DNA of 10,222 nt from an uncultured Azospirillum sp. GTDB lineage: Bacteria; Pseudomonadota; Alphaproteobacteria; RF32; CAG-239. The stretch covers positions 1 to 10,222 of the forward strand of contig CABUAP010000032.1 in the NCBI GenBank assembly GCA_902489675.1. The letters are read 5' to 3'. The position numbers and the translations under genes were made by a program. Below the pieces are notes generated by a model. That model made no database searches and was not told the DNA's origin. It saw only the letters and a list, made by a program, of their open reading frames with translations. Of the stretch, positions 1 through 5,513 are shown one piece after another (position 1 is the stretch's first letter; each line of letters starts with the position of its first letter).

Positions 1-15
1 TCTGTTTTTGTTTAT

Positions 16-46
16 AAAAAACTCTCCTTTCAGGGGAGAGTTTTTT
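16..46 (-). terminator. Rho-independent terminator of trcR
   Basis: CTCTCC (22-27) pairs with GGAGAG (35-40) around a 7-nt loop, and flanking A6 (16-21) pairs with T6 (41-46). This gives a 12-bp stem with a U-run on either strand. It lies 3 bp beyond the trcR stop codon on the minus strand, so it most likely ends trcR. Its symmetry means it could also stop a plus-strand transcript entering from the left. Confidence 0.85.
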
Positions 47-49
47 ATC

Positions 50-916
50 CTAAGCTTTAGCTGCCGTTTTTGCTTTTTTCTTTGCCGTTTTTTTCGCTGC
101 GGCTTTTTCTTTGGCCGCCGCTTTCTTTTCGGCCGCTTTTATTTTGGCGGCAGCCTTTTTCTCGGCTGCTTTCAATTTTGCCGCTTCGGCTTTTTTCTTC
201 AATGTTTCTTTTTTCTTGAGCGCTGCCGCTTTCTTTTTGGCTGCCGCTTTTTCTTTAGCCGCTTCGGCCTTTTTCTTTAAGGCTTCTTTTTTCTTGAGCG
301 CTGCTTCGGCGGCTTTGGCTGCTTTTTTCTCCGCAGCTTTTTTGCTCTTTACGGTTTTCTTTTTAACGGCTTTTTTCGGCTTGCTCTTCTGCTCATTCCA
401 TTTTTTGGAAACGGCAATGGCTTCGTCCAGCTCTTTTTCTTTGCACAAACCGATCGCAACCGGATTCTTCGGCCGCAAATCGGCCATTTCACGATGGGTA
501 CCGTCACGCAAAGCGCTAATGGTCGGCTTGGTGGTACCGATCAATTTGCAGATTTGAGAATCGATAATTTCCGGACAATTGCGCAGAATCCACAAAATTG
601 CCGCCGGTTTATCGCTGCGCTGAGAGGGGGACAAAACCTTTTTATTTTTGCTGTTTTGAACTTTAACATTGCGTTCCGGTTCAATACCGCTGAGCGAGGC
701 CGAAGCATCTTGCTCGCAACGGGCAATTTCATCCGCCGTCAGCTGGCCGCCGGTTACGGGGTTTAACCCGACGATATTAGAAGCCACATCTCCGTCGGCA
801 ATGGCCTGCACTTCCAGTTCGTGCAATTCGCAAAAATCGCCGATTTGTTTAAAAGTCAAAGTCGTATTTTCAACCAGCCAGACGGCTGTTGCCTTAGGCA
901 TTAACGGGGCTGTCAT
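50..916 (-). CDS. trcR: TrcR-type (DUF1013) cell-cycle transcriptional regulator with a long Lys/Ala-rich tail
   Basis: This 288-residue protein has an N-terminal part (about 1-175) that I recognise as the alphaproteobacterial DUF1013 family, named TrcR after a Caulobacter cell-cycle regulator. The recognition rests on the opening MTAPLMPKATAVWLVENT, the GLNPVTGGQLT segment near 50-60 and the NPVAIGLCKEKELDEAI segment near 151-167. Residues 107-141 look like a helix-turn-helix (KPAAILWILRNCPEIIDSQI, then KLIGTTKPTISALRDGTH). Residues 177-288 are almost only Lys and Ala with some Glu, Thr and Leu. They carry a 26-residue internal repeat and resemble histone H1-like or AlgP-type DNA-binding tails. 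The ATG at 916 is preceded by AAAGGACAGGAAA, a good ribosome site, and begins the family consensus; an upstream extension to 946 is unlikely. The role (DNA-binding regulator, cytoplasmic) is known for the family; tail function is inference. Confidence 0.85.
   Translation of the reverse strand: MTAPLMPKATAVWLVENTTLTFKQIGDFCELHELEVQAIADGDVASNIVGLNPVTGGQLTADEIARCEQDASASLSGIEPERNVKVQNSKNKKVLSPSQRSDKPAAILWILRNCPEIIDSQICKLIGTTKPTISALRDGTHREMADLRPKNPVAIGLCKEKELDEAIAVSKKWNEQKSKPKKAVKKKTVKSKKAAEKKAAKAAEAALKKKEALKKKAEAAKEKAAAKKKAAALKKKETLKKKAEAAKLKAAEKKAAAKIKAAEKKAAAKEKAAAKKTAKKKAKTAAKA
149..304 (-). repeat. Two-copy 78-bp in-frame repeat in the trcR tail
   Basis: Copy one spans 227-304 and copy two 149-226, encoding residues 205-230 and 231-256 of TrcR. 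The cores AALKKKEALKKKAEAAK and AALKKKETLKKKAEAAK differ by one residue. The DNA also matches closely: the same TTCTTGAGCGCTGC string ends at 226 and 304, exactly 78 bp apart. This suggests recent slippage or duplication rather than composition bias alone. The rest of the tail is related but too simple in composition to assign further copies with confidence. Confidence 0.75.
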
Positions 917-961
917 TTTCCTGTCCTTTCTTTTTGTTTTAAGCACACAGTTTTTGTGAGC

Positions 962-994
962 AAAAAACCCACATTCTATTATAGAATGCAGGTT
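962..994 (-). terminator. Rho-independent terminator of rpmE
   Basis: The palindrome CATTCTAT-T-ATAGAATG (972-988) is extended by AACC (966-969) pairing with GGTT (991-994) across a CA/CA mismatch. On the minus strand it is followed by a run of T from A962-A967. It sits 36 bp downstream of the rpmE stop and 45 bp upstream of the trcR start, so it separates the two genes. The promoter of trcR must then lie in roughly 917-961, where I see no convincing -35/-10 pair. Confidence 0.7.
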
Positions 995-1029
995 AATTGA
1001 AAAAATTTAAGATAGTATTAAGAAAAATA

Positions 1030-1266
1030 CTATTCGCTGTCGGAAGTCTTGAGACCGAAAGCACCAAACTTATTCTTAAATTTGGACAACTGACCGCCGG
1101 TGTCAACCAAACGATAAACACCTGTCCAAGCCGGGTGGGATTTCGGATCAATTTCCAAAGTCATTTTATCTCCGGCCTTACCCCAAGTAGATCTGGTGGT
1201 GGCAACGCTGCCGTCACTCATCACATAGGTAATTTCATGATAATCCGGATGAATACCTTTTTTCAT
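1030..1266 (-). CDS. rpmE: 50S ribosomal protein L31
   Basis: This 78-residue protein is ribosomal protein L31, a small subunit of the large ribosomal particle that contributes to an inter-subunit bridge. The opening MKKGIHPDYHEITYVMSDG and the segments TTRSTWG, IDPKSHPAWTG and GGQLSKF are typical. There is no cysteine, so it is the zinc-free (C-minus) form, as in other alphaproteobacteria. The start at 1266 has GGAG followed by 8 nt before ATG. A nine-residue upstream extension to 1293 is rejected because MKKGIHP is the family N-terminus. The gene has a plausible own promoter at 1302-1330 and its own terminator, so it is probably monocistronic. Confidence 0.96.
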   Translation of the reverse strand: MKKGIHPDYHEITYVMSDGSVATTRSTWGKAGDKMTLEIDPKSHPAWTGVYRLVDTGGQLSKFKNKFGAFGLKTSDSE

Positions 1267-1301
1267 CTTATTTTCTCCATAACGAATTTCCAATTGCCGC
1301 T

Positions 1302-1330
1302 TTTATACATTAGAGTTTCGAATAAAGCAA
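1302..1330 (-). promoter_or_regulatory. Putative sigma-70-type promoter of rpmE
   Basis: Read on the minus strand, TTGCTT (1325-1330) and TATAAA (1302-1307) are separated by exactly 17 bp. The -10 matches consensus in 5 of 6 positions and the -35 in 3 of 6. Transcription would start near 1296, giving a leader of about 30 nt that contains the rpmE ribosome site. Confidence 0.55.
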
Positions 1331-1383
1331 GCATTAATTTAAAAAATTTTTAAGCTTTTTGTTCGGGTTATCCGCCCGGCACA

Positions 1384-2184
1384 TCAGCCCGCCAACCTGA
1401 CGATAAACGCTTCCAGCGAATTGTTGGTTGCCGCCAGCTCGTCGGAAACAATCACCTGCTCGATTTTTTCCGGCGCAAATTCTTCCCGTTTCAGGTTATA
1501 AATATAACCGCCGGCTTCGCGCACCAGCAACAACCCTGCCGCTACCGGATTCAGGTCATTGCCGAGGCTCAGGCAAACATCCATTTTGCCGGCAGCAACA
1601 TTGGCCATCGACAGCGAAACGCAGCCAAGCAGCCGAACGCTTTCGGTTTCGGCAAACAAATCACGATAAGCGGAAGTATATTCGGCACTGCCGTGCTGGA
1701 AACCGATTGAAGCCGCAACCAAAGCCGCCGTTCCGTCTTTGACGGCAGAAACGCGCAGACGTTCGTGATTGCGGAAACCTTCTTTATAAGCCCCGCTGCC
1801 TTTTTCGGCAAAATACAGTTCATCACTGGCCCGGTTATAGACAACCGCAGCCTTGACTTCGCCGTTTTCGCAATAAGCAACCGTAGTGGCAAAAACCGGA
1901 ATACCGCGAATAAAATTGCCCAAACCGTCGATAGGCGCAACCAGAAAACAGCATCCGCGGGACAACGGTTGTTTGCCTTCAATGAAAACAGCATCCGGAC
2001 GCACACGGGAAAGCTCGCTTTTTAGGGTCTGCGCTACCCGTTCTAAAGAACGGGAAACAAAATTCTGATATCCGCGAACCGATGACTGCAGTTTTTCGAT
2101 TTCATTAAAATCGCGGTCAAGCGATGCCGTTGCTTTTTTGACGGCGCCGACCAAAAGCGTGAGTGTTGGAGAAAGATACGACAT
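1384..2184 (-). CDS. Inositol-monophosphatase-like protein with degraded metal site
   Basis: This 266-residue protein has the length and fold pattern of the IMPase/SuhB family, including a PIDG-x-x-NF segment (84-91), a GKMD segment (199-202) and AAGLLLVREAGG (215-226). In the family the metal ligands lie in a Glu-Glu pair, in DPIDGT and in WDxAAG. Here these read EGK (69-71), APIDGL (83-88, first Asp replaced by Ala83 and Thr by Leu88) and NPVAAG (212-217, Trp-Asp replaced by Asn-Pro). Only Asp86 of the usual ligand set is clearly kept, so phosphatase activity is doubtful, while the reading frame is intact. Its ATG overlaps the efp stop codon as TAATG, which implies translational coupling. 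SuhB also has a non-catalytic role with the ribosomal antitermination complex in E. coli; whether that applies here is unknown. A related FBPase/IMPase-fold enzyme is the alternative. Confidence 0.8.
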   Translation of the reverse strand: MSYLSPTLTLLVGAVKKATASLDRDFNEIEKLQSSVRGYQNFVSRSLERVAQTLKSELSRVRPDAVFIEGKQPLSRGCCFLVAPIDGLGNFIRGIPVFATTVAYCENGEVKAAVVYNRASDELYFAEKGSGAYKEGFRNHERLRVSAVKDGTAALVAASIGFQHGSAEYTSAYRDLFAETESVRLLGCVSLSMANVAAGKMDVCLSLGNDLNPVAAGLLLVREAGGYIYNLKREEFAPEKIEQVIVSDELAATNNSLEAFIVRLAG

Positions 2185-2747
2185 TATTTGGCTCTTTCAA
2201 CATAAGTGGCTTCGGCCGTGCCGACCACAACTTTTTCGCCCTGATTGATAAACGGCGGAACCATGATGCGAACGCCATTATCCAAAATAGCCGGTTTGTA
2301 AGAAGAAGCGGCGGTCTGACCTTTAACCACCGGTTCGGTTTCGGCAACGGTGCAGACAACCTGCTGCGGCAGTTCAACCGCGACCGGACGACCGTCAATA
2401 AAATTGATATAAACCGTCATGCCTTCGACCATAAACGGACGGGAATCGCCCAAAATATCGGCCGGCATAACAAACTGTTCAAAAGTTTCCGAATCCATAA
2501 AGGTCAGGCCGAGCGCATCTTCATAGAGGAACTGGCAGTCTTTTTCTTCAACCATCAGTTTTTCGACGGTATCTTCCGAACGGAAACGTTCGTTGGTTTT
2601 GGTGCCTTCCTCAACCGACTTCATCTCAACCTGCATAAAGGCGCCGCCTTTACCCGGTTTGATGTGGGTTGCTTTGGTGATGGTCCACGGTTTGCCCTTG
2701 TATTCGATAACCCAGCCGATTCTGATAGATACTGCTTGCTGCTTCAT
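2184..2747 (-). CDS. efp: Elongation factor P
   Basis: This 187-residue protein is elongation factor P, which enters the ribosome between the P and E sites and relieves stalling at polyproline. The length is standard for the family. The N-terminal KOW-like domain (about 1-65) holds the loop HIKPGKGGAF with the modifiable lysine at Lys33. Two OB-type domains follow, and the end EATYVERAK is typical. The lysine at the loop tip fits the unmodified or beta-lysylated (EpmA) class, not the arginine-rhamnosylated class; no modification enzyme is in the window. The ATG at 2747 has an excellent AAGGAG site 9 nt upstream. The stop overlaps the next gene by one base. It lies 59 bp downstream of the ThiE-like gene with no visible terminator between, so co-transcription is possible. 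Confidence 0.96.
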   Translation of the reverse strand: MKQQAVSIRIGWVIEYKGKPWTITKATHIKPGKGGAFMQVEMKSVEEGTKTNERFRSEDTVEKLMVEEKDCQFLYEDALGLTFMDSETFEQFVMPADILGDSRPFMVEGMTVYINFIDGRPVAVELPQQVVCTVAETEPVVKGQTAASSYKPAILDNGVRIMVPPFINQGEKVVVGTAEATYVERAK

Positions 2748-2806
2748 TCTTATTCACTCCTTAAATTTTGATTTTTTGAATTTTATCAAGATAATTACTC
2801 TAAACT

Positions 2807-3340
2807 TTATTTTTTCGCAACTAAAATCTTATAGTCTTCGGGGCTTAAAATTACCATATCTGCCGGATAAGAGCAAAAATCTGCCGATTTGTCCATCGGT
2901 TCGACCGCCATCTGTAACAAGAAAAACTCTGTATACCATTCGATCAGCTCCCGGGTTTTGTCCGCGCCGTCCCCCCAAATGCGAAAAATGATAAAATCCG
3001 GTTCGTTTTCACTGACAACCATCGCCTCGTGACGGCGGCAACGGCAAACCACGCCGAGGAAAAGCCCGCCGAGTTCGCGACGCAGAGCCGCCATATCCTT
3101 TTTAATGGCCGTTGATGCGCTCAAATCGGCCACAATGCCGTCGGCCGCGAGCTTAACCGCCAGCGGCGCAGCCCCCTCCCCTTCAAACAAAATGATTTTG
3201 CCCGCCGCTTTGGCCTGCTCAACCTGCGCCTGCAAATAGTTTTCGGACAGTGCGGCGGAAAAAACGAAGCATTCAACGTTTTTTTCATTAATATAATTTG
3301 AGGGACTTTCGTCGGTGATTTTGAGAATAAATTTCGGCAT
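2807..3340 (-). CDS. ThiE/TenI-like TIM-barrel protein, probably not a thiamine phosphate synthase
   Basis: This 177-residue protein shows two stretches reminiscent of thiamine phosphate synthase: LAADGIVADLS (64-74), matching the family's GADGVHLGQ strand-turn, and LGVVCRCRRHEAMVVSENEP with DFIIF (95-119), matching the family's IGVSxHxxxEA...ADYVxFG segment. The residues that bind pyrimidine and pyrophosphate are absent. The expected Asn-Asp after the second strand reads EG (residues 53-54), the GQ-x-D stretch is gone, and the Thr-Lys-rich loop and late Gly-Gly-Ile turn are missing. The protein is also shorter than the usual 200-plus residues. It is most likely a divergent homologue that lost catalysis. 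The start at 3340 has no clear ribosome site. It heads a possible operon with efp and the IMPase-like gene. I recall thiE-like genes near efp in other alphaproteobacteria, which supports this identity but needs a search. Confidence 0.55.
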   Translation of the reverse strand: MPKFILKITDESPSNYINEKNVECFVFSAALSENYLQAQVEQAKAAGKIILFEGEGAAPLAVKLAADGIVADLSASTAIKKDMAALRRELGGLFLGVVCRCRRHEAMVVSENEPDFIIFRIWGDGADKTRELIEWYTEFFLLQMAVEPMDKSADFCSYPADMVILSPEDYKILVAKK

Positions 3341-3370
3341 ATCCGTTTTTGCTGCTTGAAAAAATAGTTA

Positions 3371-3398
3371 ATGACCAGTATGATTGGGAGATTATAAG
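3371..3398. promoter_or_regulatory. Putative divergent promoter pair with interlocked -10 boxes
   Basis: On the plus strand ATGACC (3371-3376) and TATAAG (3393-3398) are 16 bp apart and would drive zauP-zapA, with transcription starting near 3405. On the minus strand a perfect TATAAT (complement of ATTATA at 3391-3396) faces the ThiE-like gene, though its -35 is poor. The two -10 boxes share four base pairs. The region between the genes is only 92 bp, so both promoters must lie here. Confidence 0.45.
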
Positions 3399-3432
3399 CC
3401 AACGGTATCGATAAAGAAAGAAAAATTTTACC

Positions 3433-3648
3433 ATGGAAACACAAATTTCGCGTTTTAAACAAACGGCGGAAGCCTTAAATGAAATTGACGCGGCAATTGA
3501 CGGGCTGCAAAGGGCATTGGAAAACAAACGGGAAAGTATTTCCCGCTTAAAGGAAAATGCCAGGCAGTCGGTGGCACGCATTGACCAATTGATCAACAAA
3601 TTAAATGTGATACGGGAACAAGATGGCACAAGTAACGGTAACGATTAA
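3433..3648 (+). CDS. zauP: Small coiled-coil protein upstream of zapA, ZauP-like
   Basis: This 71-residue protein is highly charged and predicted almost wholly helical, with heptad-like spacing of Ile, Leu and Ala from about residue 5 to 60 and no membrane segment. Sequence alone does not identify it. Its position directly before zapA, overlapping it by 26 bp, matches ZauP, a Caulobacter coiled-coil protein that works with ZapA to focus the FtsZ ring at midcell. The assignment therefore rests on context, size and coiled-coil character. The ribosome site is weak (AAGAAAG about 12 nt before the ATG). Expression is probably from the divergent promoter at 3371-3398 and shared with zapA. Confidence 0.6.
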   Translation: METQISRFKQTAEALNEIDAAIDGLQRALENKRESISRLKENARQSVARIDQLINKLNVIREQDGTSNGND

Positions 3649-3985
3649 TTCCCGCGAATATCCCATTGCCTGCGAAAGCGGACAGGAAGCGCGGATCATG
3701 CAGCTGGCCGGCATTTTGGAAGAAAAGGCACGATTATTAAAGGATATCAGCGGGCAGATCAGCGAAAATATGTTTTTGGCCATGGTCGGCATTTTGGTAG
3801 CCGATGATTTGTTTGAAGCACGCAAAAATACGCCTCGGCAGGAAAACATACTGTCCCACGACGCCGCTTTGTCGCAAACGGTTTCTGCCGAAGCCTTTGC
3901 CGCCGCTGATTTGGAACTTTCGACCCGACTCAGAGTTGTGAGTGAAAAAATAAAAGCTGTTGCAAAACAAATCGAATCATTATAA
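3623..3985 (+). CDS. zapA: Cell division protein ZapA
   Basis: This 120-residue protein is ZapA, a cytoplasmic FtsZ-binding protein that bundles protofilaments and stabilises the Z-ring. The N-terminal domain opens with VTVTINSREYPIACESGQE (residues 4-22), the family's beta strands plus the Cys-x-x-Gly-x-Glu turn. The middle helix SENMFLAMVGILVADDLFEA (47-66) matches the conserved Leu/Ala-rich stretch. The C-terminal half (about 88-120) is the usual coiled coil. The ATG at 3623 lies inside the zauP-like gene in another frame, so translation is likely coupled. The last codons, TTA TAA, form part of a TATAAT box for the RNA that follows. ZapA next to a 6S RNA is a widespread proteobacterial arrangement. 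Confidence 0.9.
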   Translation: MAQVTVTINSREYPIACESGQEARIMQLAGILEEKARLLKDISGQISENMFLAMVGILVADDLFEARKNTPRQENILSHDAALSQTVSAEAFAAADLELSTRLRVVSEKIKAVAKQIESL

Positions 3986-3986
3986 T
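3960..3986 (+). promoter_or_regulatory. Promoter of the 6S-like RNA, inside the 3' end of zapA
   Basis: A perfect TATAAT occupies 3981-3986 and overlaps the zapA stop codon (3983-3985). The best -35 candidate is TTGCAA at 3960-3965, four of six to consensus but with a short 15-bp spacer. The start would be near 3993-3995, just before the 5' strand of the RNA's closing stem, which is the geometry expected of a dedicated promoter. Confidence 0.6.
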
Positions 3987-3992
3987 ATCTTG

Positions 3993-4161
3993 TTATGGAG
4001 AGGTGACTGTTTGGTGCGTAATCCCGCAGATCTTCCGAGCCAACGTAATTATACCGGGAATTGTCCCTGACAGGATCGTGGTCCTGTTACATGATGCCCA
4101 CCTATTGAGATGCGGTTCGAGACAGAATGTACCTATACGGCCAGACGGTTCTCTCTTTTTT
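3993..4161 (+). ncRNA. ssrS: 6S RNA (candidate), regulator of RNA polymerase
   Basis: The stretch between zapA and ymdB has no convincing gene but folds as a long rod. GACTGTTTGG (4005-4014) pairs fully, with G-U pairs, to CCAGACGGTT (4141-4150). GAGAG (3998-4002) pairs to CTCTC (4151-4155). CGAGCC (4036-4041) pairs to GGTTCG (4114-4119). TGACAGGA (4068-4075) pairs to TCCTGTTA (4082-4089) as an apical hairpin. Unpaired sequence between these resembles the 6S central bubble, which mimics an open promoter and sequesters housekeeping RNA polymerase. Length (about 165 nt), position after zapA, the dedicated TATAAT box and a U-run at 4156-4161 all agree. The usual downstream 5-formyl-THF cyclo-ligase gene is absent. 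Ends are estimates to within a few bases. Another structured RNA at this site is the alternative; a covariance-model scan would settle it. Confidence 0.72.
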
Positions 4162-4171
4162 GTTACCTTTT

Positions 4172-4195
4172 AACTCCGGATGCCGGAGTTTTTTT
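4172..4195 (+). terminator. Rho-independent terminator between the 6S-like RNA and ymdB
   Basis: AACTCCGG (4172-4179) pairs perfectly with CCGGAGTT (4183-4190) around an ATG loop and is followed by T to 4195. It lies only 22 nt before the ymdB start, so ymdB transcription must read through it unless initiation occurs within the leader. The 5' arm CTCCG could alternatively pair with the ymdB ribosome site CGGAG (4206-4210). Confidence 0.85.
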
Positions 4196-4217
4196 AATTA
4201 ACCGACGGAGAAAATTG

Positions 4218-5012
4218 TTGAAGATCATTTATTTGGGCGATGTGGTCGGCCGCGCGGGACGGGATGCCGTTTTGCAAAACCTGCCGCTGATGCGGGAAAA
4301 ATATAAAGCTGACGTGATTATCGTCAATGTCGAAAACGCCGCTCACGGTTTTGGCGTGACTCCGGGAATCGCTCGCGAATTTCTGGAACGCGGCGCCGAT
4401 GTTTTGACGACAGGCAACCATGTCTGGCAGCAACGGGATATTATCCCCTTTTTAGACGAAAGCAAACGTATTATCCGTCCGCTGAATTATCCCGATCAGG
4501 CGCCCGGACGTGGCGCCGTCGAGTTTGAATTGGCAAACGGCAAAAAAATTCTGATTACTCAGGTTTTGGGGCGGGTATTCATGGATAATATCGATAATCC
4601 CGCTTTTGCGCTTGAGCGGCTGCTAAAAAATTATACGCTCGGACGCAATGTGGCCGCCATATTTGTCGATGTCCATGCCGAATCGACTTCGGAAAAACTT
4701 TCTCTCGGGCATTATCTTGACGGCCGGGTTTCGATCGTTGCCGGCACCCACACCCACATCCCCACCGCCGATGCTCATATTTTAAACGGCGGCACCGCTT
4801 ACATCACCGATGTCGGAATGTGCGGCAACTATGATTCCGTACTCGGCTTTGACAAACAGGCACCGATCGACCGGCTGTGTCAGCGTTACAACGGCAATCG
4901 GCTGGAAGTCTGCCGCAGCGGCGGCACCGTATGGGGAATCGCGGTCAAAACCGATGACAAAACCGGACTGGCCGAAACAATCGAACAATTCAGCTTACAA
5001 GGAAAAGACTGA
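4218..5012 (+). CDS. ymdB: YmdB-family metallophosphoesterase (TIGR00282)
   Basis: From a TTG start this encodes 264 residues, the same length as Bacillus YmdB, a dinuclear-metal phosphodiesterase active on 2',3'-cyclic nucleotides. Every expected ligand is visible: Asp8 in LGDVVG, Glu39-Asn40 in VNVENAAHG, Asn67-His68 in TTGNHVW, His153 in DVHAE, and His178/His180 in GTHTHIPTAD. TTG at 4218 is chosen because GGAG sits 7 nt upstream and the product begins KIIYLGDVVG like the family. An ATG far upstream at 4110 would start inside the 6S-like RNA and run through the terminator, so it is rejected. The TGA overlaps the gpt ATG (TGATG), implying coupled translation. No room for a promoter exists between the terminator and this gene. 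Its cellular role in alphaproteobacteria is not established. Confidence 0.9.
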   Translation: MKIIYLGDVVGRAGRDAVLQNLPLMREKYKADVIIVNVENAAHGFGVTPGIAREFLERGADVLTTGNHVWQQRDIIPFLDESKRIIRPLNYPDQAPGRGAVEFELANGKKILITQVLGRVFMDNIDNPAFALERLLKNYTLGRNVAAIFVDVHAESTSEKLSLGHYLDGRVSIVAGTHTHIPTADAHILNGGTAYITDVGMCGNYDSVLGFDKQAPIDRLCQRYNGNRLEVCRSGGTVWGIAVKTDDKTGLAETIEQFSLQGKD

Positions 5013-5452
5013 TGGTACAAAAAGAATATATCAGCTACGAGGAAATTAACAGCGAATGCAAAAAACTGGCTTATCTGCTGGCCGGAAAGGGTTTCAAACG
5101 CATCATTGCCGTTGCTCGCGGCGGGTTGGTGCCGGCCTGCATTTTGGCTCAGTTTCTCGGTATCAGAGAAATCAGCAGCATTTCACTGGCCAGCTATGAG
5201 GGGGAAAAACGTGCAGAAATTAAATGTTTGGTACCGCCGGACATTCGTATGGACGAAGAAACGTTGTTTGTCGATGACCTTTACGATTCCGGCAGCACTT
5301 ATGGTTATTTAAAAGAAAAATATCCGCGGGCAAAAATTGCAGTTCTGTTCAGCAAAGATCCGGCGGCAGAACTTGACTTCCCGGCCGCCCCGAAAGAACC
5401 GGGACGTTGGCTGGTGTTCCCTTGGGAATTTGAGCCGGTCGAAAAGGCATAA
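5012..5452 (+). CDS. gpt: Xanthine-guanine phosphoribosyltransferase
   Basis: This 146-residue type I phosphoribosyltransferase matches E. coli Gpt, which converts guanine, xanthine and hypoxanthine plus PRPP to nucleotides in purine salvage. Visible features are the pyrophosphate loop AVARGGLVP (33-41), the PRPP-binding motif VDDLYDSGST (87-96, family DDLVDTGGT) and the C-terminal WLVFPWEF (133-140), matching Gpt's purine-side WIEQPWD. The start overlaps the ymdB stop by one base, so the two form one translation unit. A terminator follows 5 bp after the stop. A hypoxanthine phosphoribosyltransferase with similar motifs is the alternative, but the PWE ending favours Gpt. Confidence 0.86.
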   Translation: MVQKEYISYEEINSECKKLAYLLAGKGFKRIIAVARGGLVPACILAQFLGIREISSISLASYEGEKRAEIKCLVPPDIRMDEETLFVDDLYDSGSTYGYLKEKYPRAKIAVLFSKDPAAELDFPAAPKEPGRWLVFPWEFEPVEKA

Positions 5453-5457
5453 ACATC

Positions 5458-5482
5458 ACTCCCGTTTCCGGCGGGAGTTTTT
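5458..5482 (+). terminator. Rho-independent terminator of ymdB-gpt
   Basis: ACTCCCG (5458-5464) pairs with CGGGAGT (5472-5478) around the loop TTTCCGG, followed by TTTTT and a second T-run at 5485-5489. It lies directly after the gpt stop and ends the plus-strand unit. Confidence 0.88.
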
Positions 5483-5492
5483 AATTTTTGAG

Positions 5493-5513
5493 ATCCCGAA
5501 ACAAGTTCGGGAT
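5493..5513. repeat. Palindromic intergenic repeat of the 'HPELVSGS' type
   Basis: ATCCCGAA-ACAAG-TTCGGGAT is a perfect 8-bp inverted repeat with a 5-nt spacer. Read on the minus strand it would encode CHPELVSGS, a peptide I know as a frequent artefact of dispersed palindromic repeats in alphaproteobacterial intergenic DNA. The position between two convergent genes is typical for such elements. There is no U-run, so it is not a standard terminator. Confidence 0.7.

Noticed and set aside
50..380. Periodic repeats at the left as a CRISPR array
   Set aside because: They lie in frame within a coding region and have a coding explanation; there are no unique spacers.
111..557. Long plus-strand reading frame of 148 codons opposite the trcR tail
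   Set aside because: Composition is Ala/Phe simple sequence produced by the complementary Lys/Ala codons; trcR is well supported on the other strand.
1331..1383. Hairpin CGGG/CCCG just after the IMPase-like gene as a terminator
   Set aside because: The stem is only 4 bp and is followed on the minus strand by AACAAAAAG, not a T-run; no terminator can be supported here.
1569..2006. Minus-strand frame of 145 codons inside the IMPase-like gene
   Set aside because: Shifted-frame shadow with no family signature; the IMPase frame shows clear motifs.
2163..2771. Plus-strand frame of 202 codons opposite efp
   Set aside because: Antisense shadow of efp, Phe/Asn/Arg-rich, no recognisable domain and no ribosome site.
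4110..4217. N-terminal extension of ymdB from the ATG at 4110
   Set aside because: It would begin inside the 6S-like RNA and translate through the terminator hairpin; the TTG at 4218 has a good ribosome site and gives the family length.
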